64,000 nt of DNA from Ahrensia sp. (GTDB taxonomy: Bacteria > Pseudomonadota > Alphaproteobacteria > Rhizobiales > Rhizobiaceae). The position numbers and the translations under genes are program-made. The DNA lies in assembly GCA_002698425.1 (NCBI GenBank), contig NZXU01000005.1, positions 29,329 to 93,328 on the forward strand, in the 5' to 3' direction. Positions 26,100 through 35,094 of this stretch are shown here, one piece after another; the stretch's first letter is position 1, and each line of letters opens with the position of its first letter. The notes beneath the pieces are model-generated. The model was given only the letters and a program-made list of their open reading frames with translations, was not told where the DNA came from and ran no database searches.

Positions 26100-27713
26100 A
26101 TGGCCACTTCCACAGCCCACAGTGTCGATCTTGCCGATGCGATGGTGATGACGCCGCCGCCGATGGCGGACTATCTGGTTGTCGCACCGCTGGCGATCGG
26201 CTTCGTCTTCGGCGCGCTGTGCCTGATGACGCGCAAGAACACGACGCGCCAACCCTTCATCGCGATCACCGGTCTCGTCCTGATGCTGGCCGCCGATATC
26301 GGCCTGTTCTGGCATGTGCTGCAAAACGGCACGGTGGTCATGACGATGGGCCGGTGGCTGCCGCCCTTCGGCATCACCTTCGCGGCCGACATGCTGGGCG
26401 CGGTCTTCGCGCTGATCGGCGGGATCGTCGGCCTTGCCGGCGGCGTCTACGCGCTTGACGACGTGAACCAGACCGGCCGGCGCTACGGCTTCTATCCCTT
26501 CCTTCTACTGATGATGTCGGGGATTACCGCGGCGTTCCTGACCGGGGACATCTTCAACCTCTATGTCTGGTTCGAGGTACTGCTGATCGGCTCGTTTGGC
26601 CTGCTCGTTCTCGGGTCGGAGCGCGAACAGCTAGACGGCGCGACGAAATACGCCCTGTTGAACCTGCTTGCGACGACACTGTTCCTGCTGGCGGTCGCCT
26701 ATCTCTACGGCACGGTCGGCACGCTGAACATGGCCGACATAGCGCGCAAGGCCGCGTTGGTGCGCGACACCGGACCGCTGTTCACGATCGCGGCGCTGTT
26801 CTTGTTCGCATTCGCCATGAAAGCCGCCGCCTTTCCGGTGAATTTCTGGCTGCCGGCCTCCTATCACACGCCGCGCATCGTCGTGTCCGGCCTGTTCGCC
26901 GGCCTGCTGACCAAGGTGGGCATCTATGCGCTGCTGCGCATCTTCCTCACCCTCTTCGACGTCGAGCGGGACATGCTGGCCGGCGCCATCGCCGTGATCG
27001 CCGCGGTGACGATGGTGACGGGCGCGATGGGCGCGCTCGCCCAGAACGACATTCGGCGGCAACTGGGATATCTCGTCATTTCGGGGATCGGCATGATGCT
27101 GGCCGGGCTGGCGCTCGGCAGCCGCACCGGCCTGTCCGGCGGGGTCTTCTATGCCGCGCATTCCATGGTCGTCATGACGGCGCTCTATTTCCTCGCCGGC
27201 ATCATGGGCGAACGCATGAACGGCTTCGCGCTGAACAAGGCCGGCGGCCTCTACAGCCGGATGCCCTGGCTGGCGGCGCTCGCCCTTGTCCTGTTCCTGT
27301 CCGTTTCCGGATTGCCGCCCTTTTCCGGCCTCTGGCCGAAGGCCTATCTGGTCAAGGCGTCGCTGGATGTCGGCGCTTGGTGGCTGGCCTTCGCCATTCT
27401 TCTGACAGGTCTTCTGACGACAATCGCGGTCGGGCGGACCTTCGCCTTCTCGTTCTGGCGGGAGCGTGACGACGGCGAGGCCGAGACGGTCTCGACCAAG
27501 GGCGCGGTCAGCGGAGCCGTTGTTGGATCGCTGGTCGGCCTGACCCTGCTGACGGTCGCCGTCGGCGTCTACCCGGAACCGGTGATCCGGGTGACCGACC
27601 GCATCGCCGGCGAATTGCTTGCACCGGCCGGCTACGTGGACTCGGTCTTTCCGGCGGACATGACGCCGGCGCCCGGCGACGGCGCGGCGCAGGAGGGAGA
27701 GACGCAGCAATGA
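26100..27713 (+). CDS. mrpD: Mrp antiporter subunit D
   Basis: A 537-residue NuoM/NuoN-like proton-channel subunit with about 14 helices. The conserved element FAMKAAAFPVNFWLPASY, with the channel Lys, is at about 239-256, and HSMVVMTALYFLAG follows in the second half. It starts 20 nt after mrpC and its stop overlaps the mrpE start (ATGA). Confidence 0.95.
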   Translation: MATSTAHSVDLADAMVMTPPPMADYLVVAPLAIGFVFGALCLMTRKNTTRQPFIAITGLVLMLAADIGLFWHVLQNGTVVMTMGRWLPPFGITFAADMLGAVFALIGGIVGLAGGVYALDDVNQTGRRYGFYPFLLLMMSGITAAFLTGDIFNLYVWFEVLLIGSFGLLVLGSEREQLDGATKYALLNLLATTLFLLAVAYLYGTVGTLNMADIARKAALVRDTGPLFTIAALFLFAFAMKAAAFPVNFWLPASYHTPRIVVSGLFAGLLTKVGIYALLRIFLTLFDVERDMLAGAIAVIAAVTMVTGAMGALAQNDIRRQLGYLVISGIGMMLAGLALGSRTGLSGGVFYAAHSMVVMTALYFLAGIMGERMNGFALNKAGGLYSRMPWLAALALVLFLSVSGLPPFSGLWPKAYLVKASLDVGAWWLAFAILLTGLLTTIAVGRTFAFSFWRERDDGEAETVSTKGAVSGAVVGSLVGLTLLTVAVGVYPEPVIRVTDRIAGELLAPAGYVDSVFPADMTPAPGDGAAQEGETQQ

Positions 27714-28183
27714 ACCTCTATCTTGCCAATGTCCTCATGGCCCTGATCTGGGCCTCGGTGACGGGATCCTTCAGTCCGATCAACCTCGTTTTCGGCTTCG
27801 CGCTCGGCGCCGTGGCCCTGTCGCTGATCCGCGAACAGGTCGGCTCGATGGGATATTTCTTCAGGGCGCGCCGCATCCTCTCGCTGATGCTGCTGTTCAT
27901 CTACGAGCTGGTGCTGTCGTCCGTGAAGGTGGCGAAACTGGTGCTGTCGCCGAAGATGGACCTGAAGCCAGGCATTTTCGCCTATCCCCTCAAGGTCGAC
28001 CGCGATTCCGAGATCACGCTGCTGGCCAATCTGATCACGCTGACGCCGGGGACGCTGTCGGTGGACGTATCCGAGGATCGGCGGACGCTTTATGTGCACG
28101 CGCTGGACTGTTCCGATCCGGATCAGGCGCGTGAGGACATCGCCGACGGCTTCGAGCGCAAGATCCTGGAGGCCTTCCGATGA
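27710..28183 (+). CDS. mrpE: Mrp antiporter subunit E
   Basis: A 157-residue protein with two N-terminal helices and a cytoplasmic part containing the family pattern [17 protein letters not shown] near residues 103-119. MrpE is needed for stability or activity of the Mrp complex. It overlaps mrpD and mrpF by 4 nt each, so translation is coupled on both sides. Confidence 0.95.
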   Translation: MNLYLANVLMALIWASVTGSFSPINLVFGFALGAVALSLIREQVGSMGYFFRARRILSLMLLFIYELVLSSVKVAKLVLSPKMDLKPGIFAYPLKVDRDSEITLLANLITLTPGTLSVDVSEDRRTLYVHALDCSDPDQAREDIADGFERKILEAFR

Positions 28184-28617
28184 CGATTTTCGGCGACTTT
28201 CTCTATGTCGCGGTGCATATCGGGCTCGCGATCCTCTCGCTGACCTTTCTGATCACGGTGATCAAGGTGATCCACGGTCCGACCTTGCCGGACCGCATTC
28301 TCGCCCTCGACATGCTCGTCGCCGTGGCGATCGGCTTCATCGCGGTTGTTGGCATCAAGACCGGCTATACGCTCTATCTCGATATCGCCATCGCGCTCGG
28401 CCTCGTCGGCTTTTTGGCGACCGTGGCGTTTGCCCGCTTCATCCTGGCGCGCGGCCATATCGAGGAGGCCGAGGAAGGCCGGCCCCGCCTCGTTTCCAGC
28501 GAGAATTCTTTGTTGGCCCAATCGCCCCGCAAGGCCGCCGTCAGGCCGCCGGAAGATGGTGGCCTGACCGCGGCCAAGCCGGCGGGCGCCGCCGCCGGAA
28601 ACGGGGAGACCGAGTGA
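28180..28617 (+). CDS. mrpF: Mrp antiporter subunit F
   Basis: A 145-residue protein with three helices and the MnhF pattern [14 protein letters not shown] near residues 30-43. The C-terminal 45 residues, after the last helix, are hydrophilic and longer than in most MrpF, rich in Pro, Ala and Glu, probably a cytoplasmic tail. Overlaps mrpE by 4 nt. Confidence 0.93.
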   Translation: MTIFGDFLYVAVHIGLAILSLTFLITVIKVIHGPTLPDRILALDMLVAVAIGFIAVVGIKTGYTLYLDIAIALGLVGFLATVAFARFILARGHIEEAEEGRPRLVSSENSLLAQSPRKAAVRPPEDGGLTAAKPAGAAAGNGETE

Positions 28618-28618
28618 T

Positions 28619-28960
28619 ATGGACGCGATCGTCAGCCTTGTCGCCGGACTGCTAATACTTGCCGGTACTTTCTTCGCATTCGTTGCATCCGTCGGATTGT
28701 GGCGTTTCCCGGATATTTACTCGCGCATGCACGCGGCTTCCAAGGCTGGAACACTTGGGTCGGGGCTGGTTTTGCTTGCGCTGGCGGTGCATTCAGGCGA
28801 TACACCAACGGTTACGCGCGCACTCGCCGGCATTGCATTTTTTCTTCTGACGGCTCCGATTTCAGCGCATTTGCTTGCCAAAGCCGCCTATGTGGTAGGT
28901 TATGGACTTGCAAAATCTTCGGTACTCGACGAAATGGACGAATCAAAAAAGACTGAATAA
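28619..28960 (+). CDS. mrpG: Mrp antiporter subunit G
   Basis: A 113-residue protein with three helices and the PhaG/MnhG pattern GLWRFPDIYSRMHAASKAGT. It is the last gene of the operon, 1 nt after mrpF. The DNA from here on is less G+C-rich in third positions than the rest of the operon. A weak inverted repeat TAAGCT/AGCTTA (28958-28979) follows the stop; no clear terminator. Confidence 0.95.
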   Translation: MDAIVSLVAGLLILAGTFFAFVASVGLWRFPDIYSRMHAASKAGTLGSGLVLLALAVHSGDTPTVTRALAGIAFFLLTAPISAHLLAKAAYVVGYGLAKSSVLDEMDESKKTE

Positions 28961-29065
28961 GCTATTTCAATACAGCTTACGCGTTTGATCGTCTTCTTAT
29001 TAAGATATTTTTACAACCCTCAGTTGCTGAAACTGTTACTTTTTATATTGGTCACCTCCAATTTG

Positions 29066-29083
29066 TTGTGATAGATGTCACAA
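29066..29083. promoter_or_regulatory. CRP/FNR-family palindrome upstream of mucR
   Basis: TTGTGATAGATGTCACAA: perfect 6-bp arms and the exact CRP consensus TGTGA-N6-TCACA, 78 nt before the mucR ATG in an A/T-rich 200-nt leader. MucR itself also prefers A/T-rich DNA with T-A steps, so autoregulation could act in the same region. Confidence 0.6.
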
Positions 29084-29160
29084 ACGGTTTGGGGTTGATA
29101 ACCAAGCGACGCGCATTTCAGAGCATGTAGTGCGCATCAAGAAAAAAGGAATATAATATT

Positions 29161-29574
29161 ATGACTGAGAATTCGGGGCAAAACGATCTCTTGGCCGAAC
29201 TGACGGCGGACGTGGTGTCCGCTTATGTCAGCAACAATCCTGTACCGGCGTCGGATCTGCCCGGACTTATTTCGGAGATTCACAGCGCGCTTGGTAAAAC
29301 CCTTACCGGTGCTGTCGAGGAAGTTCAGGAAAAGCCGCGTCCGGCCGTCAATCCGAAGCGTTCCGTCACCGACGACTATATCATTTGCCTGGAAGACGGG
29401 CAGAAGTTCAAATCCCTGAAACGGCACCTCATGAGCCATTACGGCATGACGCCGGAAGAATATCGCGAAAAGTGGGGTCTGGCCGCAGACTATCCGATGG
29501 TCGCTCCGGCTTATGCGGCGCAGCGTTCAAAGCTGGCGCGCGAAATGGGCCTTGGCCGCAAGCGCGGAAAGTAA
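29161..29574 (+). CDS. mucR: MucR/Ros family transcriptional regulator
   Basis: A 137-residue regulator of exopolysaccharide, motility and cell-cycle genes in rhizobia and Brucella. The N-terminal part (about 8-55) is the oligomerising helical region. The prokaryotic zinc finger has Cys76, Asp79, His89 and His93 ([18 protein letters not shown]), so the second Cys of Ros is replaced by Asp, as in Brucella MucR. The basic C-terminal helices ([22 protein letters not shown] end) contact DNA. AAAAAAGGAATATAATATT precedes the ATG. Monocistronic, with a terminator 28 nt downstream. Confidence 0.95.
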   Translation: MTENSGQNDLLAELTADVVSAYVSNNPVPASDLPGLISEIHSALGKTLTGAVEEVQEKPRPAVNPKRSVTDDYIICLEDGQKFKSLKRHLMSHYGMTPEEYREKWGLAADYPMVAPAYAAQRSKLAREMGLGRKRGK

Positions 29575-29928
29575 TTAGCGGATTATTCCGTTCCTTCTGT
29601 TAAAGCCGCGGCTCGTCCGCGGCTTTGCTGTTTCTGGCGCCGGTTCGCCGGCCCGCGCCGAAAGCTCCGCCTCTATACGATCACGCCCGCGCTTGAGCGC
29701 GATGTGCCGGTTCAGGTCATAGGCCCAGTGGCGGGCCATGCTTTTGTTGCGCTCGCGGCGCAGCGCCAGCGCCAAGCCTTCCTTCCAGGCAAGAAGGTCC
29801 TGCATCGGCAGCGCCGCAATCTGATCCCGCGAGGCATGCGCGACCATCAGCAGGTCGGCCGAACGCCTCGATAGCCTGCAGACGCGAACCCTCTGGTCGA
29901 CCGTTGCTCCAAGTCTTGCCGTTTCCAT
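29575..29928 (-). CDS. Conserved-looking basic hypothetical protein
   Basis: A 117-residue soluble, Arg-rich, Cys-poor helical protein starting METARLG. No recognised domain; the middle (DQIAALPMQDLLAWKEGLALALRRER) looks like a pair of amphipathic helices. Its stop codon abuts the mucR stop on the other strand, so the last 17 codons lie across the mucR terminator hairpin. It is divergent from the DnaA-like gene. The coding call rests on the clean open frame and amino acid composition; no strong ribosome-binding site is seen. Confidence 0.55.
   Translation of the reverse strand: METARLGATVDQRVRVCRLSRRSADLLMVAHASRDQIAALPMQDLLAWKEGLALALRRERNKSMARHWAYDLNRHIALKRGRDRIEAELSARAGEPAPETAKPRTSRGFNRRNGIIR
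29602..29632 (+). terminator. Terminator of mucR
   Basis: Perfect 10-bp stem AAAGCCGCGG (29602-29611) / CCGCGGCTTT (29617-29626), loop CTCGT, then GCTGTTTCT. It lies inside the 3' end of the convergent gene. Confidence 0.75.
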
Positions 29929-30095
29929 GTCCACTACTCCTGTCGGATCTGTTGCCGGACGAAAGTAGAAGGACCGCCGAGCGGTTGGATAAATCGGTTC
30001 GGCTCGCGACGATAAATCCTGCCAGCTTCCCGGAATTCCGGGGTGTCCGGAATAGTCCGGCGAAAATCCTGTACAACCGGCATGCCTTCTGATGT

Positions 30096-30109
30096 AGGAA
30101 TATATTCCT
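30096..30109. promoter_or_regulatory. 14-bp palindrome in the promoter of the DnaA-like gene
   Basis: AGGAATATATTCCT, perfect dyad, 18 nt before the preferred start at 30128. It contains TATATT, which could be the -10 element, so a bound protein would shut the promoter. Confidence 0.45.
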
Positions 30110-30127
30110 TAAATGGAGGCGACACGG

Positions 30128-30583
30128 ATGCTCGGCATTTCCGCAGGCATATCTATCGAAGACCAGGGTGACGCAGGACGCGGCAGCCGGCCGAAACCCA
30201 TGAGCGGCCGGGATGAGCGGGTTCGGACGAGCCATTCTACGGGGACGACGGCGGGCGCGATCGCGCTGTGCGATGCGATCATCGATCTGACCGCCATATT
30301 CTTCAATGTTAGCAGCAAGGATTTGCGATCGTCCGGCCGAACGCCGAATCCTGTATCGAGGGTCCGCCAGATCGGTATGTATGTCGGCCATGTCACGCTC
30401 GGGCTGAAAATGACCGAGGTCGGCGCCGGTTTCGGCCGCGACAAGAGCACCGTCGTTCATGCCTGCCACACGATCGAGGATATGCGCGACGACGAGGATT
30501 TCGATCTCATCGTGGCGCGGGTCGAGCGTCTCGTCAGTGTCGCGTTCGCCCTCGATCGGCAGGATGCACGGCGCGATGGCTGA
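30128..30583 (+). CDS. Free-standing DnaA domain IV (helix-turn-helix) protein
   Basis: A 151-residue protein whose residues about 45-125 match the C-terminal DNA-binding domain of the replication initiator DnaA: a helix with FFNVSSKDLRSS, then VSRVRQIGMYVGH, and the signature FGRDKSTVVHACHTIED at 102-118 (DnaA: GRDHTTVLHA). The AAA+ domain is absent and the first 40 residues are polar and disordered-looking. Such proteins could bind DnaA boxes as regulators. The ATG at 30128 follows GGAGG; the frame opens at 30113. It overlaps the DUF6456 gene by 8 nt, so the two are an operon. Confidence 0.85.
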   Translation: MLGISAGISIEDQGDAGRGSRPKPMSGRDERVRTSHSTGTTAGAIALCDAIIDLTAIFFNVSSKDLRSSGRTPNPVSRVRQIGMYVGHVTLGLKMTEVGAGFGRDKSTVVHACHTIEDMRDDEDFDLIVARVERLVSVAFALDRQDARRDG

Positions 30584-31394
30584 TCCGAAATCCGAAAAGC
30601 GGCGGTTGCGTTATCTCGGTCTCCTGAAGACCGGACCGGCGCGACTATGCGAGACAGGCGCGGCGGGAACGATGCTGCTGGAGTTCCGGGGAAGCCGTTC
30701 CGTCCGTTGCACAACCGTCGATATCGATGCGATGCGCCGTGACGGGCTCGTCGTCCTGCGAAATCGGGGCGAAGGCAAGGAACTGGCCGTTACCGAGCTG
30801 GGGCAGGCCGCCTTGCGGCGCCGCGAGAGCGGCGAGTTCGCGGGACAGCATCGAAGTCTTCGCAGGATGCGAATGGGACCCGGCCATGTCGAGGAAATGG
30901 TCACGGTCAACGACGCGGAGTCGCCGCTGGCGGCCCTGGCGCGGCTTCGAAAAACGGATGGACAGGCCTGGCTCGACCGGACCGAGATGGCTGCCGGCGA
31001 ACGGCTGCGGGCCGATTTCGAAAAGGCGCTGCTCCAGCCGCGGGTGACCTCGTCCTGGGATCTCTCGCTTGTCGCGCGGTCCGGACCGTCCGGCCGGGGC
31101 GGCAACGCTGATCTGGCCGACAGTGCGATAGCCGCCCGGGACCGCGTCAATGCAGCCGTCGAGGCGGTCGGCCCGGATCTCGGCGGCGCGCTGATCGATG
31201 TCTGCTGTTTTCTGAAAGGCCTGGAGCAGGGCGAGCGCGAGAGGGCCTGGCCGCGCCGCTCGGCGAAACTGATGCTCAAGACGGCGCTCGGGCTGCTGGA
31301 CAGGCACTATCATCCGCCGTCGGCCGGTCCGCGCCGGTCCCGGCGGATCCTGCATTGGGGAAGCGGCGACTTTCGGCCGTCGCTGAAGGGGTGA
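30576..31394 (+). CDS. DUF6456 domain protein
   Basis: A 272-residue soluble protein. The N-terminal 90 residues look like a winged-helix unit (LRYLGLLKTGPARLCE, then VTELGQAALRR). The C-terminal half matches DUF6456: SPLAALARLRKTDGQAWLD, ERLRADFEKALLQPRVTSSWD, and DVCCFLKGLEQGERE. A role in transcription control is likely but unproved. It overlaps the DnaA-like gene by 8 nt. An ATG at 30564 is an alternative start. Convergent with sufE, with only 6 nt between stops. Confidence 0.82.
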   Translation: MADPKSEKRRLRYLGLLKTGPARLCETGAAGTMLLEFRGSRSVRCTTVDIDAMRRDGLVVLRNRGEGKELAVTELGQAALRRRESGEFAGQHRSLRRMRMGPGHVEEMVTVNDAESPLAALARLRKTDGQAWLDRTEMAAGERLRADFEKALLQPRVTSSWDLSLVARSGPSGRGGNADLADSAIAARDRVNAAVEAVGPDLGGALIDVCCFLKGLEQGERERAWPRRSAKLMLKTALGLLDRHYHPPSAGPRRSRRILHWGSGDFRPSLKG

Positions 31395-31400
31395 GCGCGA

Positions 31401-31826
31401 TCAGGCGGCTTCGGCCGCCGCGCGCGCCTCGTCCTTCATCCGCGCAACCATGGCGCGCAGGCCGTTCGAGCGCTGCGGCGTCAGATTGTCCTCGAGACCC
31501 AGAGTCTTCAACAGCGCGGCGGCGTCGAACGCCGCGATCTCGGAGGCTTTGCGACCCGACATGGCCGCGATCATGATGGCGACGAGACCGCGCACGATAT
31601 GCGCGTCGGAATCGCCCTGAAAGGTGACGACCGGGTCGCTCCCGCCTTCGATGGACGACGTCAGCCAAACCTGGCTGACGCAGCCATGTACCTTGTTTTC
31701 CGCAGTCTTGTCGGAGTCCGGCAGATCCGGCAGGCTCCTGCCGATTTCAATCACGTATCGATATTTGTCTTCCCAGTCGTCCAGGAATTCGAAATCGTCG
31801 ATGATCGTGTCGAGCGCCGGAAGCAT
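31401..31826 (-). CDS. sufE: SufE family Fe-S cluster sulfur acceptor
   Basis: A 141-residue protein that takes persulfide sulfur from the cysteine desulfurase SufS for Fe-S cluster assembly. The acceptor is Cys49 in KVHGCVSQVWL, the hallmark of the family; the N-terminal DFEFLDDWEDKYRYVIEIG and the C-terminal NGLRAMVARMK helix also fit. The rest of the suf operon is not in the window, which is usual for rhizobial sufE. Confidence 0.93.
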   Translation of the reverse strand: MLPALDTIIDDFEFLDDWEDKYRYVIEIGRSLPDLPDSDKTAENKVHGCVSQVWLTSSIEGGSDPVVTFQGDSDAHIVRGLVAIMIAAMSGRKASEIAAFDAAALLKTLGLEDNLTPQRSNGLRAMVARMKDEARAAAEAA

Positions 31827-31932
31827 GGTCGGTCAGCCTGTGTAGCAGAATGTGCCGTGACACGGCCTGTCATCGGCTTTCTGGCTACTTAGGCGGTACG
31901 GAGACAGCCGGCAAGGGCGTGTCCGAATGGAC

Positions 31933-32265
31933 CTATTCGGCGGGTGTTTCGGCCGTGTCTTCTTCTTGCTGCATCGAAGGGTGCCCGTGGCGGAACATCG
32001 CATAGGCGACGACAAGGCCTTCCCTGGCCCTCGATCCCGCATAGGAAATGATTTCGCCGCCGGTTTCGCAGACCTCCGGCTGGCGTACGCAGATATTCCT
32101 CACATCCGCGGCCGCCTCACCGACCATGGCCGCCAGTTCGAAAGCGGAAGGCGTCGGGCCGGGGTCGCCCGCATCGGCCGCGCCGCGATATTCCTGCGGC
32201 GCGAAATAGGGCAGAGCCATCAGGCCGAGAAAGCCGAGAACCATCATTTTCATCAGAAAACGCAT
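31933..32265 (-). CDS. DUF5330 small exported or membrane protein
   Basis: A 110-residue protein. The start at 32265 (MRFLMKMMVLGFLGL) follows GGTGGAAAGAC and gives a hydrophobic N-terminal helix that is a signal or anchor. The conserved middle, AADVRNICVRQPEVCETGGE, with two Cys, identifies DUF5330, found mainly in Hyphomicrobiales. The C-terminus is acidic. Function unknown; a periplasmic disulfide-bonded protein is the best reading. Confidence 0.82.
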   Translation of the reverse strand: MRFLMKMMVLGFLGLMALPYFAPQEYRGAADAGDPGPTPSAFELAAMVGEAAADVRNICVRQPEVCETGGEIISYAGSRAREGLVVAYAMFRHGHPSMQQEEDTAETPAE

Positions 32266-32586
32266 GTCTTTCCACCAAACCAGGGCCCGGTCAGGCCCGT
32301 CCCAAACATCTCGGTAACGCGGCAACCGTTGGCGGAGTTCATGGGAACGAGGGGGGATTTTAGCCTCATTTTGCTAAATCTTTAGCGATCGTGAAAAAAT
32401 CACGCCATATCAGGCGGTTGGGGAAGATACCGATGGTTAACCATAAGCGTAAATCTTGCCGATTGCGGGCCTGAGATCGCCTGTATCGCGGCCGCCGGGC
32501 CCGTCGCTTATCCATTCATTAAACGCTAGCTGCGATTTTGGCGAAGAGGCCGGTTTGGCCTTTCGACCGCGTAATGAGTTATCCTG
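32266..32586. other. Divergent promoter region, DUF5330 / histidine kinase
   Basis: About 320 nt without a gene. It holds a short dyad CGTGA-N5-TCACG (32390-32404) in an A/T-rich stretch and GGTTAACCATAAGCGTAA near 32432, a partial match to CtrA-type TTAA-N7-TTAA sites. Confidence 0.4.
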
Positions 32587-34191
32587 TTGGCGTTGCTGCG
32601 AACCATTCTAGACCTATCGGACAAGGCGCTTGGCGACATGGCGCGGCGCATGGTCCCGGTTGCGCGCAGCGAGGCGGAAACCGGCGATCCGGCCGTAACA
32701 TTCCTGGCCGAAAAACTGATCGCACTCGCCGCCGGCGCGACCTTCATCGTCGGGCCGATGTGCCTGGTGCTGAGCGGTTTCGGCCTGCCGGGGACCTATG
32801 GCGCCGCGACCGCGATCGCGCTTGCGCATCTGGCGATCCCGTTTCTGGCGCTCGGCTGGTTGAGCATTCACCGCAAGCCCTGGTCGACCGGAATCTTCAC
32901 GCTGGCAAGCTGGAGCGCATTGGCGGGCACGCTCATCGCGGTTTCACCGCTGCTTGCATTGACCAGCGGTCTTGTCCTTTTCGCGGTCGCTGGCAGCCAT
33001 GGTACGGCGCGGCGTGTCGAAAGCCTCATGGCGCCGCAGAAAGCAGCGCCCGCGACCGAACCCGCGCCCGAGGCGGAACGCGAGGGAACCCGGGCGGAAC
33101 TCACCCATGACGGGATCGTCAAGCGGGTGAGGGGATCCTTCGCCACGCAGATCCAACGCGACCGGCCCTTTGTCGACCATGTGCATCTGGCCGACCGCAT
33201 CGCATTCCTCGCGGCGCTGGCCGACGTGACGGGCAAGCGCGAGGCGCGCTCCGAAATCACCGCTCGGATCAACCTGGCGCGAGCCGGCGATCCGCAGTCC
33301 TTCGAACCGGTGCGCCTGGAACTGACAGCGGATGACGGCGCGATCACTCTGTTGCTGCGCACGCCGCAAGAAGCTCCGACCGACGCCCCGGCTGAGCCGG
33401 GCATCGAAAAGCAGTTCCTGGCGACCGTCAGCCACGAATTGCGCACGCCGCTCAATTCGATCATCGGCTTTTCCGACATCCTGCGCCGTGACATCTTCGG
33501 GCCGTTGGCCAATGAGAGGCAGCGCGAATATGTCAATCTGATCCACAGCTCCGGCGCGCATCTGCTCGCCGTGGTCAATACGATCCTCGACGTCTCCAAG
33601 CTGAATGCCGGCACCTATTCGATTCATCGCGATCCCTTCGACCTGAACGCGGTCGTGAGGGAATGCGCCTCCATGCTTCGGCCGCAGGCCGAAGCCAAGG
33701 AAGTCGCCGTGGAGCTCGATCTTGACGCCGCTGCCAACGAGGCCGACGCGGACCGCCGCGCGATGAAGCAGATCGCCATCAATCTCTTGTCCAACGCGAT
33801 CAAGTTCACCGAAACCGGGGGCACGATCCATATCGGGACGGAAACGCGGCAGGACGGCTTCCTGCTGAAGGTCCGCGACACGGGCATCGGCATGTCCGAC
33901 GACGATCTGCGGCTGATCGGCACGCCGTTCACCCAGGTCGACAACGCCTATACGCGTTCTTGTGAAGGCACCGGGCTCGGCCTCACTGTCGTCACCGGCC
34001 TCGTGCAATTGCATGGCGGATCGCTGGACGTAAAAAGCGTGCCGGGCGAGGGCACCGAGATGACGATTTTCATTCCCGGCGCAATCAGGCATGAGAGGGA
34101 TGCCCTGGAGGTCGGGAACAGCAATGGCAGGCAGGCGCCGGGCATCGGCCGGTCCGACGCGAATACCAACACGATACGACTCGCGGGATGA
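32587..34191 (+). CDS. Membrane sensor histidine kinase
   Basis: A 534-residue kinase. Residues about 40-140 hold four hydrophobic helices without a large periplasmic loop, so it may sense membrane state. A region of about 140 residues with no recognised PAS motif leads to the HisKA domain, with phosphorylated His283 in TVSHELRTPLNSIIGFSD. The HATPase_c part has the N box (NLLSNAIKFT), G1 (VRDTGIGM) and G2 (GTGLGLTVV). The HisKA motif resembles the PleC/DivJ/PdhS group. No response regulator is adjacent. It starts at TTG; ATG 32638 is an alternative. The stop is 4 nt before the next gene. Confidence 0.88.
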   Translation: MALLRTILDLSDKALGDMARRMVPVARSEAETGDPAVTFLAEKLIALAAGATFIVGPMCLVLSGFGLPGTYGAATAIALAHLAIPFLALGWLSIHRKPWSTGIFTLASWSALAGTLIAVSPLLALTSGLVLFAVAGSHGTARRVESLMAPQKAAPATEPAPEAEREGTRAELTHDGIVKRVRGSFATQIQRDRPFVDHVHLADRIAFLAALADVTGKREARSEITARINLARAGDPQSFEPVRLELTADDGAITLLLRTPQEAPTDAPAEPGIEKQFLATVSHELRTPLNSIIGFSDILRRDIFGPLANERQREYVNLIHSSGAHLLAVVNTILDVSKLNAGTYSIHRDPFDLNAVVRECASMLRPQAEAKEVAVELDLDAAANEADADRRAMKQIAINLLSNAIKFTETGGTIHIGTETRQDGFLLKVRDTGIGMSDDDLRLIGTPFTQVDNAYTRSCEGTGLGLTVVTGLVQLHGGSLDVKSVPGEGTEMTIFIPGAIRHERDALEVGNSNGRQAPGIGRSDANTNTIRLAG

Positions 34192-34195
34192 GAAA

Positions 34196-35068
34196 ATGAC
34201 GGTTCTTTCGGCACTTCGCGAAACGGCGGGATTTTTCGGCGAGAGGATCGCCGAGAAGCCCGGGACCGCGGGCGGCGCGACCGCGCTTTTCGTCGCGATG
34301 ACGTTCTTTACCGCGAATGCGGTCTATTTCCAGGACCGGCAGCACCCCTCCGCGCTGTTCGCCACACGCCCGGATCTCGCCGAAAGCCAGCCCGCAAAGG
34401 TTCCGGCCGCCCAATCCGCGAAGACGCAGACAGCCGCCGCCGAACCGAAGCCAACGCGCTTTGCCGAGACGAAGGAAACCGTCGAACCGGCCCATCCGGT
34501 CATTCCGAAAATCGCGCCGGTTCCGGCCCGCCGTCCCGATATCCAGACAGCGGAACCCGTCGATGAGAAGTCCGACCAGTCGCTCGCCGGCATTCAGGAC
34601 ATGCTGGCAAAGCTCGGCTATTACGACGGCGCGGTCGACGGGCTGAGCGGCCCGATGACCCTTGCCGCGATCGACGCCTACAAGCAGAAGTCGGGACTGC
34701 GCGGCATCGAACTGACGCAGGACGAATTGATGACCTCCTTACGCAACAATCTCGGCGTCACGGCGGCCATTCCCGAGCCGAAGCCCGACGCGGTCAAATC
34801 CGAAGTGACGCAGATGGTCGAGGACCTGATCGCCAGCGCAGCCGACGGATCGGCGCCGCTGCCCGAGCACATTCCGTCCGCCGAGGTCGTCAAGGTCCAG
34901 GCGGCGCTGCGCGCTTTCGGCAACACCGATATCGTCGTCGACGGCGTGCGCGGCGAACAGACAACCGCCGCGATCCGCGAGTTCCAGGCGCTGTTCCATC
35001 TGCCGGTGACCGGCGAGATCGACGGCACCCTGCTCGACAAGATGCGGGCCGTCGGGCTTATCCAGTAA
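34196..35068 (+). CDS. Membrane-anchored protein with two peptidoglycan-binding domains
   Basis: A 290-residue protein. One N-terminal helix (about residues 25-45) anchors it, followed by a long Pro/Ala/Lys-rich periplasmic linker. Two PG_binding_1 domains follow: IQDMLAKLGYYDGAVDGLSG with its closing strand near 140-190, and VQAALRAFGNTDIVVDGVRG near 240-290. It would tether the envelope to peptidoglycan. It starts 4 nt after the histidine kinase gene, so the kinase may sense or control wall state through this partner; that is inference. Confidence 0.85.
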   Translation: MTVLSALRETAGFFGERIAEKPGTAGGATALFVAMTFFTANAVYFQDRQHPSALFATRPDLAESQPAKVPAAQSAKTQTAAAEPKPTRFAETKETVEPAHPVIPKIAPVPARRPDIQTAEPVDEKSDQSLAGIQDMLAKLGYYDGAVDGLSGPMTLAAIDAYKQKSGLRGIELTQDELMTSLRNNLGVTAAIPEPKPDAVKSEVTQMVEDLIASAADGSAPLPEHIPSAEVVKVQAALRAFGNTDIVVDGVRGEQTTAAIREFQALFHLPVTGEIDGTLLDKMRAVGLIQ

Positions 35069-35094
35069 CAGTCAGCGCAGCAGGCGGGACCGCC

